64,000 bases of DNA from Cladocopium goreaui (GCA_947184155.2 CAMXCT020001659.1:1-64000); one strand, 5' to 3'. Counted from the first letter of the stretch, positions 1-11,710 are shown. The notes: generated by a model from the letters alone, not told the origin. Made by a program: numbers and translations.

Positions 1-690
1 TATCTGGCATATCTTCTGGCATTCTATCTGACATTTTATTGTGCAATCTATCTGGCATACCTTCTGGCATTCTATCTGGCATTCTATCTGGCATATCCTC
101 TGGCATTCTATCTGGCATATCTCATGGCATTTTATCTGGCATATCTTCTGCATTCTATCTGACATTCTATCTGGCATATCTTCTGGCATTCTATCTGGCC
201 GTTGAGGTCCAGCGGTGCACACTGAGCTGGGCAGGTCCCAGGTTGAGGTCCAGCGGTGCACACTGAGCTGGGAAGGTCCCAGGTTGAGGTCCAGCGGTGC
301 ACACTGAGCTGGGCAGCTCGCAGGTTGAGGTCCAGCGGTGCACACTGAGCTGGGCAGCTCGCAGGTTGACGTCCAGCAGTGCGCACTGAGCTGGGCAGCT
401 CGCAGGTTGAGGTCCAGCGGTGCACACTGAGCTGGGCAGCTCGCAGGTTGACGTCCAGCAGAACCCACTGAGCTGGGAAGTTGGCGAAGCGCTTGGCGAC
501 GAGTTTGCAAGGTTGGCAAGGCGGAAGTGGAGGTGGAGCAAGGCGGAAGTGGAGGTGGAAGAGGCGGAGGCGAGGAGGAGGAGGGCGAGGAGGACAGCTA
601 GTCGAGGAGGAGGAGGAGGAGGAGAAGGCGGAGGAGGAGGGGGCATGCGCTCTGATAAAATCTAACAACCCTCACCTGGCAGGTGGGGAA
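1..690. repeat. Composite satellite module, copy 1 (left end cut by window)
   Basis: Four blocks follow one another. Positions 1-200 hold a degenerate 24-bp array built on TCTGGCATATCTTCTGGCAT. Positions 201-475 hold about seven units of a 41-bp repeat starting GTTGAGGTCCAGCGGTGC. Positions 520-650 are GGA/GGC-rich. Positions 649-689 are a 41-bp end block with CACCTGGCAGGTG, a near-perfect palindrome. The same four blocks recur in the same order and direction at 22669-23734. The 24-bp unit lacks stop codons, so open frames across it are composition artefacts. Confidence 0.85.
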
Positions 691-763
691 AAAACAAAAC
701 AGCCGTCTTAAGCGATCCTAATATGTGTCCACTGCATGTATCAAGCATGTATGAGGATCCAAC

Positions 764-1536
764 CAGTTCCATAGTTTTGGCTCGGCGTCGGAGCTCTGGC
801 ACCGATTCCCATCTTCTAGCAAGGTCTGTGGTCATGTTGCCCTAATTTTTGGGCAACAATCATAGGAGCCAAACACCTTTCGTATTGATTGGCAATTGCA
901 GGTTTCCAATGACATCCAACCGGACCAATACATTTCACAGCCTTATAAGCAGGACAAGCGGGGTTGAGCCTCAGGGCTGAAGAAGGCTCCAGGTCACCTG
1001 CAACACGGTCCAAAATAATTTCACCATATTATCTGTTTTAAACAGATCTTGACCAGACCACCTAGCCTCTGAACTGACCACCAAAATCACCAGCGCCATG
1101 ATCCTGGTGGGCTGTCGACCCAAGGAATTGGATCGCCAGCTTTGAAAACACGGTCGATGCATGCACCATGCACACACACATCAAATCATACAGGTCCTCC
1201 TGAAACGCACATAGGTGCGGCGGTAAGGAAGGGAAAGTGAACAGAAATGGCTAAGGCATGGGTAAAACGTTGGGAATTGTAGATTTAACATTCAATCCCT
1301 GGCACAACATGATTTTGAAGCGTTTGAGTCGTTTTATGAGCTCAATCCAAAAAACAGTAATTCAAGGCAAACAACTCAAATTACTGGAAATTTTGCATCG
1401 GAGGAGTTTCGAGGAAGTTAATAGATTTATGCTCTAAAGCCCAATTTATAGCTGCAACCCCACAGTCACAGAGGGATTCTTGGGGCAGGTGTCTCCTCCG
1501 CCCAGAGTGGGGACCGGGCGCCCAGAGTGATAGGTT
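764..1536 (-). CDS. Four exons of an unrecognised minus-strand gene
   Basis: Exons in transcript order: 1536-1459, 1139-1079, 997-877, 815-764. Acceptors are CCTAG, CAAAG, TTGCAG and GCTAG. Donors are GTTGCA, GTCAGT, GTGTTT and GTTGGA. Every junction keeps phase: 0, then G|GT, then AG|A. Two introns are very short, 81 and 61 bp. The joined product of about 103 residues includes HQDHGAGDFG at the second junction and a cysteine-bearing stretch with PACPAYKAVKCIGPVGCHWK, then a basic segment ending RRRAKTMEL. I recognise no family. The start and stop codons lie outside what I could join: the 5' part would be above 1536, and the 3' part would run into the composite satellite. The first exon is the least certain, as its neighbouring intron is 319 bp and other acceptors exist. 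Phase agreement at three junctions is the main evidence. Confidence 0.45.
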
Positions 1537-2089
1537 CTAGGCGGCTTGTTGTGGGAACAATTGGGATAGACCATGGGTATATGATGGTATATGGGTCAGT
1601 CTGAAAAGAGGTACACCAAAATGTGATAGTAAACTATCATCTTTCCATGTTAGAAAATATTGGATTGGCATGATTGGCAACTTTGAAGTATCTTCCATTT
1701 TCAGATCAGAACCTTTTTTGGACCGAATGTCTGGCAGAATCTCAAAATGACTTGTCTTTGTTTTAGGATTAATTTTGTTTTGCCCAGTATTCCTTGGTGA
1801 CTCATCGTAGGGGGGTGTGTAGGTTTAAATGGGGTAGTAAGCGACTTCCAAAGCAGAGTGCACCACCAAGAATGGGCTCGAGTTCCCCAAACCTGCCGTT
1901 GATGAAGCCGCTTGAATTCTGGATTCCATTTTGTTACCATTGGTTGGGTTCAATAATGGAAATTGTAAGAGTATTGGAATCTGACGTATTTCAATATTGT
2001 AAAAAATGGAACGTCAAAGATATCTGCTGGTAGCAAACCTGCGGCAGCATCTGCTTTGGACGAAATATACTGGACCAAACATCTGGATT
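1537..2089. other. No gene seen
   Basis: Open stretches on both strands around 1700-2030 overlap each other and show no convincing splice sites. No repeat was recognised. Confidence 0.4.
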
Positions 2090-2191
2090 ACCCTCTGGTA
2101 AACTAACACAACTATGGAAAATCACCATTTTTGATGGGAAAACTCACTATAAATGGTGATTTTCCATAGTCATGTTAAATTACCAGAGGGT
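2090..2191. repeat. Family A palindromic element (A1)
   Basis: First full copy of family A: outer repeat ACCCTCTGGTAA, inner arm with GGAAAATCACCAT, centre with CACTATAAATGG, mirror arm, then TTACCAGAGGGTA. The whole element folds on itself. Its first GT and last AG are positioned as an intron's ends would be. No transposase is encoded, so any movement needed help from elsewhere. Confidence 0.85.
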
Positions 2192-2323
2192 AGATACTCT
2201 GCGGCCCACCACTAGACCAGCAAACTCCATCACCTCGAGTTCTCCGAGATCCGCATGGGGATTGAGATCCAATGGATGCAACGGGAATCATTTGATGATA
2301 AACCAGGGAATATTTTAATGATA

Positions 2324-2439
2324 TACCCTCTGGTTGTTTAACGTAGCGAACTGGAACATAGCCCATATAGATGATTTATGATGGTTTACCTACTAAAAAA
2401 TGTGATTTTCCATAGCTACGTTAAATAGAGAGAGGGTAC
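2324..2439. repeat. Family A element, degenerate (A2)
   Basis: Left arm reads ACCCTCTGGTTGTTTAACGT; the right arm ends AGAGAGAGGGTA and has lost the ACCAG acceptor. Confidence 0.65.
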
Positions 2440-2602
2440 CAATTTTAGGAAGAACCGTGAGAAACCAACATGAAATAGACGTAGATGTCCTTCTCCTGCT
2501 GCTTAGTTGATTTTGGGGCACTCCGGCATTTTTCACAAGCCATTGGTCATCTCCATTTTTTTGACCCCAAATTCCCCAACCTGGGGATGCAGCTAAACCT
2601 AT

Positions 2603-2708
2603 TATCCTCTGGTCAATTAACAGTTGGACCCTGAAAATAACCAATTTTTGATGGAAACTAATCTTCCAACCCCGACTGCCAGGGTCTATGTTAATTTACT
2701 GGAGGGTA
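2603..2708. repeat. Family A element, degenerate (A3)
   Basis: Bounded by ATCCTCTGGTCAATTAACAG and TTTACTGGAGGGTA; it lies directly upstream of the first recognisable macrodomain exon. Confidence 0.6.
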
Positions 2709-2747
2709 TCCCATTTTTTGGGGGGCCTGAAGATCCACAACTCCAAG

Positions 2748-5700
2748 CCATTTTGCTTTGAACTCGCTGCTGAGGAAGGGCTGGTTCTGCTACATCCCGG
2801 AGAACGGTGCCATCGTCAGCCCCCATGTGGAAGTCTTCCGCATGGGATCCAATCAAGGTGCGCCGGCGCCGTTCTATTCATTGGTTTCCTCAAATTGGTG
2901 GTATTGATTTATCATCCACCCTTTTGCCATGGTTGGTATCATCCTATTTTGCAATATTTTGGATTCATCTTTATTCCTTCCCTTCTAATCATTTGCAGCC
3001 ACTATCTCATGATTTATCATCTAATCTTCAAAGTGAAGCTTCTGCTGGCTTCCACCTCCAAAACGCCAGGCTATGCGTTTCTACAAGCACCTCAGGCCAG
3101 AGTTTGGAAAGTCCGTGAATCCTGGGAATTGTGGTTCTAGTTTACGTATGTTGATATCAGAGATTCCCAGGATTGCTTGATAGCAGGGCGTTAGTACACC
3201 AACGGATCCCGAACAATTTGGGGGTTATTAGTCCCGATGAATGGTGAATGATTGGTGCTCCCGAAATTGAAATTTGTGAACAGACCGGCTTGCCCTGGCC
3301 ATTGCCTGGTTGCCTGGTGGCTCCGCAGTGGATCTGGTAGAACTCATGGAGTGGGAAACATCGAGTTGATGAGGAACCAGCACCACATAGCTGTTGAGGA
3401 ACATCGAAAAAAAGCCACGAATTTAAGGGCTGTTACTTCAACTACATAAAATGAAACGTACAACTCGCCGTTGTTGAACTTTGTTGTTAAAGACCCAGGT
3501 CGACTGTTGGTTGAAACCACATTTTTTGGTGGAACTTTCGAAGAATCTCAGGGTTCACGGTGAGGAATTGGCGGCAGTGGTCAGTGTGGCCATGCCCAAC
3601 AAGAATCCGACGGTCAAGGAGTTGCTTGGTGAATGGTACCGTGTGGGTGAGTTTACCATGGCACCATGCCTGTGGTCATAGGCCATGCAAAATCATGGGG
3701 ACTGTAGATATCTATGCCATGGTAGATATATCATGATATATTATTCATGGTTTTTATATATAGATTCTATGGTAATTTTCACCATGACCAAGCCATGAAG
3801 GATGGAAAAGGTATGAATCTCTCAGGTCTGCCATGAAGGATGGATGTGGAAACTGGGTTGGCCATATATTACTGCTTAGCATAATATAATGCCATGGTAA
3901 CCATCAGTAATTATGGCAATCTCAGTAAGATACTGATGCTATGAGAAGTGCCTAATATTGCTTCAATCAACATCAAATCACCACAACACCATATAAAACC
4001 ATATAAAAACCACATTAAACCACCACAAAACCTAGCTAACTTGGTCTCCCAATCACCTGCCGCCAGCTGCTACGTCCAGGACTCGCCGCTCGATGCCCCA
4101 AGCGAAGCCGATGAGTGACTCGGAGCATTTCTGACATCAAAACATGGTGATTTTTGACCATGATGCTTAGAGGCCTGGGAGTCTGAAAGCATGAAAATGT
4201 AACATGTGATTAATGATAGATCATGTTAGATCATGAAAGATCTATACTATTTATATCTATTTATTCATGGGGTGTACAAAATACATGAAAAAACATCTTG
4301 GAATGACTTTCCGACTTGAACAAAGCATAGGGTGAATGATTTTGATGGATAGATTCTGTTCACCATGGAGGAAAGACCTTTCAAAGCCATGGATTTTGAT
4401 GGCAGGGTCGGATCAATCGGAGGTTTTGGCGGCCGGCTACGGCCACATACGGCCACTGGTGCTTTCGAAGATCTTCGTGAAGCAATGACTTTCCAAGAAC
4501 TTTTCTTTGCGATTTTCAAAGATCTAACAATCATTGAATATCATTGAATCATCCCATGACAAGTTAATTGTTAGATCTAAAATTCTAAAATGTGAGATGA
4601 TTCATCTTGATCCCACAATGGGAAATCAGGGGATGATCTCGACATTTGATCCACGGTAGTTTTTTTCCAGCCAGGTTTGATGCCCCAGGTACAAGGCATT
4701 GCTGGTGTCCAAATTCAAGGTTGCGCTCGGAGCAGCTGCTTGACGAAGATTTGTTCGGTGATTTTTCGGGGACGCATCAGGTGGGTCAAGGCTGGAATTG
4801 CTGATGATTTTTGGGGGTTTCCGACTTTACCAATGGAACATCCACTATGACTGGGGAATCTTTTATTGGGAAGATGTTGTTTTTCTTTTTTTTGGGGGGG
4901 GTCCTTATGCAAATCCAAGTAAAGGTTGGTGGATGGGTAGTTGCTAAATACCTAAAGGGGATACATATGGTAAAAGACAACAACTTTTTGCCGGGTAATT
5001 ATCTAATCTTGGCCATGAAATGGAGACGAATCTGCGAACCAGCAAAAAACACGTCAGTTTCTTACAAGGTGCCGAAGAGCACGACATGGTAGAGCCGGTA
5101 GAGCCATGAGTTCCGTGAAATGCTTCTGAGAAACGGGGATCACAGCGGACACGCACGAGATGGAATCTGGGTGTTGATTCATTGCCCATTTTTGAAGCAC
5201 CATCCAAAATGTTTCCGAAACCATTTCCTGCCAATCCTTCAGGTTGACCGTGCAAGTCTAAAATCTCATCAGGTAGAAAGAGCCAAAGAGAGAAAGGACA
5301 AATAGAACCATAGACGGATAAGGAAGGAAGGAACACATGCAATTTAGAGAGACCAGATCTGAGCCATATTTAACTGGGGATACATCAGGTATTTCATATA
5401 TGTAAAAGTGGGCTATTTCAGATCATTATTACCGCAACAATGATTCAACATATAACCAAAGTTACATCTAAATAACCTAACCCAGCTATGGCACGCACAC
5501 TACGTATGAGTAACATTGACTAACCTATATTGCAAACAACCCATTACAAACCTCATTAGCTATATGTACTAGAGTAGTAATCGCAGCTGTTAAAAAGTTA
5601 CATCATAGAAATACATCTCTAACCTTCTTAAGTAGTATTTATTATCATAATGAAATCACATATGATTAAAAATCATTATCATATCCATTATCATATACTT

Positions 5701-6509
5701 AATCATTATCCATTATCATGTGTTATCTATGCTTAACAGCCTATCCTAATGAAGCTACTACTTGGGATTCCACTCCGTAACCGAGGCCGTTCTGGCGGGC
5801 GCCAGCAAATGTGTTGTGCCGGGCGTGGGCTGCGGTGTCTTCAAGAACGACCCAGGCGGCGGGGAGGCTGTGACAGGTGAAAAACCATGGGGACAGGATA
5901 CCGAAGTTCTTCTATGGTCACAGGGAAATATATGGGAAAAAATATGGGAAAACAGACATGATGAAAATATGATGGTGACATGATGAACTCTGAAAATCCT
6001 GGATTTGAGGGCTATACCTGGCATTTTAGGCGTTTTTTTGAGGGGCTACGTCACGTTGGAACAGAATGAAGAAATCACATCATCCCCGAGATTCGGGAGA
6101 TTCGGGACATCCGGCAGACTCGAGGTCGCTGCTTCTCGAGTGACTTGAAGGATCGTCCCAAGTGGTTTAGTCAATGTTAGTCACCATAGTTAGTTTAGCC
6201 ACATATACATATATATATATAATATTTATATTATACATATATAATCATATATAATATAATAATATAATATACATCTATGTATCCTATATCCTTTTTTCCC
6301 ATATCAAAAGAATCAATGTGAATATCTATTCACATGTGGTACAGCCCCCGAAATGGGGATCTTTTTAAGTCACACCAGGGTCACCCCTTACGTTTTGGAC
6401 CCTCCCTCCAGGTGACGTGGGATCTGCCCTGGCTGAAGCCGTACGATGGACAGCACTGGGCGGGAAATTGGAGGAGGCCCCGTACGATGGGGCCCCCGTT
6501 GAAAAATGA
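2748..6509 (+). CDS. Macrodomain / PARG-like protein (TIGR02452 type), spliced, N-terminal exons missing
   Basis: Proposed exons: about 2748-2857, 3070-3110, 3544-3612 (or to 3642), 4080-4114, 4689-4734, 5786-5876 (or from 5755) and 6412-6509 with TGA. Phase is kept at CAA G|GC, at GA|G and at G|GT. Joined motifs follow the family order: a strand with SPHVEVFR (2837-2857 region), then YAFLQAP, then VVSVAMPNKNP, then DSPLDAPSEADE+YKALL, then the signature CVVPGVGCGVFKNDP and DVGSALAEAV before the stop. This matches the TIGR02452/DUF2263 pattern (VFR, then PAPN-like, then GCGVFxNDP). That family is related to microbial-type poly(ADP-ribose) glycohydrolases, which bind or cleave ADP-ribose. The N-terminal GGG and QEE catalytic elements were not found upstream, so activity cannot be claimed. 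One donor (after 4734) would be GC rather than GT. Introns hold no clear mobile element. Confidence 0.6.
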
Positions 6510-6686
6510 TTCAGTTGCCCGAGAAAAGTGGGTGAATTCTATGGGTTATGGTAGATTAAGCTTATAGTTCATGGGGTTAGATTGCCAACAAAAAAACGTT
6601 CCAAAACTTAAAAAAACATGTAAGGTTTCTTTTGTAGACCTTAGAAAGCGAAGGATTACTATTGGGTTCACTGATGCACTTCCCAG

Positions 6687-6808
6687 AAGTTGTATCCGAA
6701 ATGTTTGAGATCGCACATTTTGAGTTTATCTCCACGTTTGGAGGATACATCCCCGAGGAGCGGGTCATCACCATAGTCATCTTGAGTAGGGCAAATGATG
6801 TCCAGAAG
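6687..6808 (+). CDS. Possible exon of unknown gene
   Basis: Begins after TCCCAG and ends before GTTTAC. It reads about 40 codons with a hydrophobic core around the segment GGYIPEERVITIVILS. It lies just after the stop of the macrodomain gene on the same strand, so it could be a further exon of an alternative 3' end or part of another gene. No homology was recognised. Confidence 0.3.
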
Positions 6809-7057
6809 GTTTACTTCAGGTTTGCGAATTATAGTACTTCACCCAACTGATTGTCTATGTCGAAAACGAGAAAGACACGGCCAGACTGGCGGTTTAGGCC
6901 AAGTTTAGGCCACAATTGATAGCTCCACAGCTTCTCTCAATTCTCTCAAAAAGCTCCAGCAGATTGGTGGCAGATTGGTGGTGTCATCCAGAGTTTTCCA
7001 TCCCACCATGAAACATGGTTGCCACAATCGGGGGCAAACTCCGGTTGAGAAACTCAC

Positions 7058-7333
7058 CTTGATGATCCGAATCCGCATCCAAAAACACCAAAACTAGACT
7101 CTTTTATCTGTGCGTCGCCAACTAAATCTCAGGCCAATCCCATCAAACATCCCATCAAACATCACCATTTCAATCCCATGAAATCCCATGAAACATCCCA
7201 ATTGAATCCCATGAAATCACCATTTTTGCCGGTTTTTTGAATCACAACTTGGCGATTTCGTGGCCAACCTGGGGCCGCAGGTGATCTTAGCCGGCGTTCC
7301 ACGTGAGTTCGCCACAGCCGCTGGGGCTGCGGC
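7058..7333 (-). CDS. Two exons of an unrecognised minus-strand gene
   Basis: The upstream exon is 7333-7269 (acceptor CGTTAG, donor AG|GTTGGC) and the downstream exon is 7098-7058 (acceptor AAGAG, donor AAG|GTGAGT, a near-consensus site). The junction keeps phase as AG|T. The joined stretch is alanine-rich, then turns into a strand followed by acidic residues (LVLVFLDADSDHQ), a pattern seen in many nucleotide- or metal-binding folds but not diagnostic. The opposite strand also has an open reading frame over 7245-7330 but no AG to start it. Confidence 0.35.
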
Positions 7334-7937
7334 CTAACGAAAATGGTTTTCAGCTGGTGGAGGTATGAAGATTCCGGGCCCACATTCCTTGGCGAAGTTT
7401 TGGTTGAAACTGGGAACTTATGGAAACTTGGGATAAAATCCCAGAAAATTCAGATCATTTCCAGATGTATGGGATAGGCCAATGTGGGGTTGTCCAGTTA
7501 TGTTTCTTGGTTTGTAAAGCCCAGTAAGCATAGTTAGATTAAAGTACCACAAACCATAGTGACATTGGAATTATGTTCACCGACTCAACGCTATCAAACA
7601 GGGGCCCCATTTTGTAAACCATGGCCACTTTATCCATCCGTTCCTGGATTTGATGAAAACTTGTTGGGGAATCTACTTGGATTCATGCATATATACATAT
7701 ATAATCATATATATATATACATACATCATTTAAGGCACCCGTTAAGGAAATCCAAATGTATTGCTTGGAGATTTCACAGATATTGTTGTAGTCTTTGTTT
7801 TCGCTTGGGATGATTGCCAAGAGCATCAAGTTGGGGGTTGAGATCAGCAGGTTTTAGATGGGATAATCTACAGGTTTTAGACTCAGCTGGTAACAGCTGG
7901 TGTTTTTTTTGGGATGTTTGGAATCCAACTTCATCAT
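7334..7937. other. No gene seen; short AT repeat
   Basis: Contains a TA microsatellite near 7687-7725. Around 7558-7612 there is a fragment resembling the GGGGCCCCAT unit of the long inverted repeat at 53698-53849. Confidence 0.4.
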
Positions 7938-8044
7938 ACCCTCTGGTAAACATACAAAAAACTATGGAAAATCACAATTTTCAATGGGAAAACTCACTAT
8001 AAATGGCCATGTTCAATAGCAACCTGTTGACATTACCAGAGGCT
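7938..8044. repeat. Family A element (A4)
   Basis: Runs from ACCCTCTGGTAAACATAC to TTACCAGAGGCTA. A long open frame starts immediately after its final AG (see 8040-8458). Confidence 0.8.
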
Positions 8045-8458
8045 ATGGTGCCAACCCATGAAGCCTTTTTGGTCTCAATTTACAACTGGGTGGCTCCTCC
8101 AATCCAGTTTTGTTTATGGGCACCCAGCATGTTGATGCGTATCAGTTGTAAGGCAGTAAGGTGTGAATTTGATTCCAAAGGACTTGGGAAAAACTACCAG
8201 ACACCAGCCAGATGTTTCCATATCAGGAGGTTGTCCAAAGTAGACAGCCTAACAGCGCTGGACGTTTCTGCGCTGTGCATCGCAAAAAGTAGCGGCGGAA
8301 GATGGATGAGAAGCCATCTGGGGAGCAGTGAAAAAGATCAGCAACGGAGTTTTGACCCGTTGCAAGTGGCAAATCATACAGTCGCCACTTGCCAACAACC
8401 TACCGATTTCGATTGGTTGTTCTTTCGGACCCGAAAAAGATCGAAGCGCTTCAATTGA
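8040..8458 (+). CDS. Open frame starting at the 3' splice-like end of A4
   Basis: From the first base after TTACCAG the frame stays open for about 139 codons to TGA. It contains possible internal donors (for example AAG|GTGTGA near 8169) and acceptors, so the true exon may be shorter. Composition is mixed and no family is recognised. Its interest is positional: the element's own AG could serve as the acceptor. A chance open frame is possible. Confidence 0.25.
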
Positions 8459-9213
8459 CCAACCTATTTCAGTAGGATCGTTCCATCTTTCCGGGGTTGC
8501 TATGATGTTATCATCAAGTTGGTTTCAAACTGATGGCACTTATGACAACATCAAGTTGCTTCTATTATGAGTGTTATGGATCATATTTCTTGAGAAGTGG
8601 CTACTTTGATCCAACCTGCGAGAACTCGTCCACCCGAAAAAAACGGAGCGACCGCAAGCGACCGCGTGGCGTCGTTTTTGCGTCGTGGCGACGAGTCGCG
8701 ACGACGGCGACAACGAAGCGCGTGAGCAACACAGCAACGCTGAGGAAATGCGAACCAACTGCCATCGTCAACGGAAGAAATCATCCTTGAAGCCGAACTT
8801 AATGGTCACATTCAATGAAAAAACATCGATTGAAGCTCGAAACCGGACAAAAATTCAAACCGGGCTTGTTTCAGCTCACAACTCTGAAACAGGCCATTCA
8901 AGGCATGACCAGAACTTTAACCCTCACAACCATGAAAATATGGTGAAACGTAAAAAGCTACGCTTGCCTTGAATTTGGGAATCGGATGAGCATGGAGAAA
9001 ATGCATGATAAAAGGCACCCTTACCCATAGGGGACAAACCGCCAAGAATTTGGGTTGCTAGAATATATCATAATATCCAGTAACGAACCATCATATTTCC
9101 AACAATTTCTTTCTGGGATATAATTCCACTGACTCTTCGGTTACTCAGGTGAACCACCAAGTAGGTATCTTCGATCCTAAAACTTACCCAAAGGTCCAAC
9201 CCAACATGGCGCC
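8459..9213. other. No confident gene; GC-rich basic stretch
   Basis: Positions 8630-8720 are rich in CG and CGA and are open in several frames on both strands, which points to composition rather than coding. The rest has no recognised feature. Confidence 0.35.
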
Positions 9214-10422
9214 ATGTCTGACACAGTCCCTTGGACCCTTGTGACGCAAGGCGAACACACTTTGCAACAAGACGACTTGGAGAAAACGTACGAAGTCAAC
9301 GCCCACGTGTTACGACTTCTCGACTTCTGTGGATGAAAAACATCGAAAAAAACCGATCGTATCCCGCCATGAACACCAAGTTATGATGTTGAAAAACGCC
9401 GGAAACAACGAAAACCACAGGTCGACCCGAATCGATGTCTGACTCCCTGAGCACTTGTCAATCCGACCATCCATGCACTACGGCTGTCGCTTTTGATTCA
9501 AATCACTGGTAAGAGGGGTCGACTTGCAGGGTGTGGCACAACGTTAGGAAAGATTGGGGATTATGATGGTTATCATTTTGGGGATTACTAACATTCCATC
9601 TTGGAATTGGCTATGAGTAATATCAATTTATAGTAATTGATGGCAATTTCATACAAATTGGATGGTTATTACATGTTATTACTTATTACTACAATATTAC
9701 TATACTGGTTGGTGCTTCGGAACCAATTTTATGACTTTCCATTCAGTTGGGAATATCATAATCCCAAGTGACGAGCATATTTTTCAGAGGGGTAGGTATA
9801 CCACCAACCAGATTGGTTCAAATGGGCTATACCGTGCTATACCCCCTTTTCAGAGAAGCACAGTTTTCAGGGTGGAAATGGAGACGGTCGCAAGCGTTCA
9901 AAACGTTTGGATACACGCCGCTTTTCTCCGATCAAAAACAGAAGGCCGGCAACAAAGACAGCCTTCAAATTGTGCGATTGAGACCTATTTAAAATCAGGT
10001 TGCATGTACAAACTACGTCCCAAAACGTGCATATACATGCAAAACCGAGGTTTCTTAGGCATTTTTTTTGTGCATCCCTTGGACTTGTTTTGCCAAGGCA
10101 GTAGTTTTAAATAGCGCTTCAACTGAAACACCGAAATTCGTTGTTTCCGCATGCATGCTCGTCGAAGCAACCTGAGATCGAGTTGCGTGACAATCGTATC
10201 GAAAAAAATCGGCCCGCGCAAATAGCGGTGAAATTCGGAGGGCAAAATGAATCTTATCATTTACTCTCGTTCTACACCTTGAAAAGGTGGCGTGCGAATC
10301 CTCGAATCGCCTGGATGGTGTGGGCTGACGCTTGGCATGCTATGACCACCAACATCCACCAACCAAAGGTCAAAACCAACCACTCGGAGACTTACAAAGA
10401 GACTTCGAAAATGCAGGGCTGA
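9214..10422 (+). CDS. Complete four-exon gene, 212-aa protein of unknown function
   Basis: Exons 9214-9328 (ATG, MSDTVPWTLVTQGEH), 9421-9508, 9871-9998 and 10115-10422 (TGA). Donors are GTGGAT, GTAAGA and GTTGCA; acceptors are CCACAG, TTTCAG and AATAG. Junction codons are T|GT, TG|G and G|CG, all in phase, and the total of 639 nt is exactly 213 codons. Introns are 92, 362 and 116 bp; the second contains a family B element. Exon 3 has a clear aliphatic and aromatic run (NVWIHAAFLRSK). Exon 4 is basic and Trp-rich (LKRWRANPRIAWMVWADAWH) and closes with a Lys/Thr-rich tail. No signal peptide or membrane segment is evident. The frame is open for 11 codons before this ATG, so an earlier start cannot be excluded. 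No family recognised. Confidence 0.55.
9705..9811. repeat. Family B palindromic element (B1)
   Basis: First copy of family B: CTGGTTGGTGCTTCGGAACC, then the inner hairpin CAGTTGGGA...TCCCAA, the conserved ATATTTTTCAGAGGGGTAGG block, and the closing arm CCACCAACCAG. Like family A it starts CTG|GT and ends CAG|. It lies wholly inside intron 2 of the 9214-10422 gene. Confidence 0.85.
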
Positions 10423-10599
10423 ATGAAACACCGCAAAATGACGCAAAATGACGGTGGGGTAATTTACAGACGCAGGAGACACTAATTTTTTTTTCAGCGA
10501 GAACCTCCAACATCACCAGATACCAATGCACAGGGCATGATGTTGCAGGTTTCCTCCAAAAATAGGACGCCCCAAAATCCCAATGCTTTATAATGCCGA

Positions 10600-10709
10600 A
10601 CATACACTTAGAACACATTTTGGGGAAAACCAAAAACATACACTTAGTACAGGTGTTCAAAGAGGTACTTAGAACACTTTGGGGCAATTTATGTGTTCTA
10701 AGTGTATGT
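10600..10709. repeat. Inverted-repeat element (family E)
   Basis: ACATACACTTAGAACACAT is mirrored by ATGTGTTCTAAGTGTATGT about 110 bp away, with related inner copies of CTTAGWACA. It lacks the CTGGT ends of families A and B. Only this copy was noticed. Confidence 0.7.
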
Positions 10710-11497
10710 CCGCAATTTAAATTATGTAAGGAATGGTACAGCCTATGCAGTTTGTCAAAGAGACGTACCATGTTTGCAGGGTTTCTGCATTATATATATC
10801 TATATACATATATATATATATAATATACACATATACACACATACATATTCGGATGTGCCCCCCTTGTAACAACCAAATATTTGATTTACACATACCAAAG
10901 AAGCAAAATGAAACACCAGGAAAAAAATACATTAACTTTTCGGAACCTGGGTTAAAAAAAACATCATTCCATTTGGTGTCTTCTAACCCTATATGTTTTG
11001 GTCCCCTTTTCCGTGACATTTGTTTTATCAGGTGGCTTGGAGTTCGTGTCCAGCTCATCTTTCTTTCCATGGCTTTCCCTCCAAAAATCCTACCAGGGAT
11101 CCCCTATACTGCTTTGACATCCCATTGCTTTGACATCCCATTGAATCATTGCTTAGCAAAAATTATATCACAAACAATGAATCTTTCTTGTTTGATACAG
11201 TATTGGCAGTATCGGCAAATGGACCTTGAAACATGATATGATGTTATTATGTTCATAATTATGGACTTTTCAATTGACACAATACATCATATGACTCATG
11301 ACTAATACTATTAATATGACGTGTGACATATGTTGTGCTGTATGATTATTTAAATTCAACAATGATATGGGCCATGGGCGGCATGGATATGATTGTATGA
11401 AATGTTGCGGTCGGTCACATGGTATGTTCGGTCATGCAAGATCCTTAGCCGTAAAACCAAAACCCTAAACTCTTGCCGGTAAATCGGGCATAATTGA
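10710..11497. other. No gene seen; TA microsatellite
   Basis: A (TA)n tract spans roughly 10790-10850. The remainder is AT-rich with no splice-supported frame. Confidence 0.4.
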
Positions 11498-11710
11498 ATG
11501 TTGATTGATGCAAAACCGCAAATTAAAAGAACAAAACAAGGGGAGGCCACGAACGGAACACCAGCAGAGGCACCAGAAAGAAACCAAACGGAGCACCCGG
11601 ATAGGTGCCGAAAAACACCTTTGGGAGACAGCTTGTCCACGGCAAAATTTGCCAATTTCGGCGGTCCTTGTCGCCGTGTGCGCTTTGCAAAAAAAAACGC
11701 GATCAAAGAG

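Noticed and set aside
4365-4547. 60-codon frame with GSIGGFGGRLRPHTATGAFE
   Set aside because: Lies inside an intron of the macrodomain gene, does not fit its phase or family pattern, and the opposite strand is equally open.
7215-7330. Plus-strand exon with the reading VANLGPQVILAGVP
   Set aside because: There is no AG acceptor between 7132 and 7279 to start it; the minus strand offers matching splice sites.
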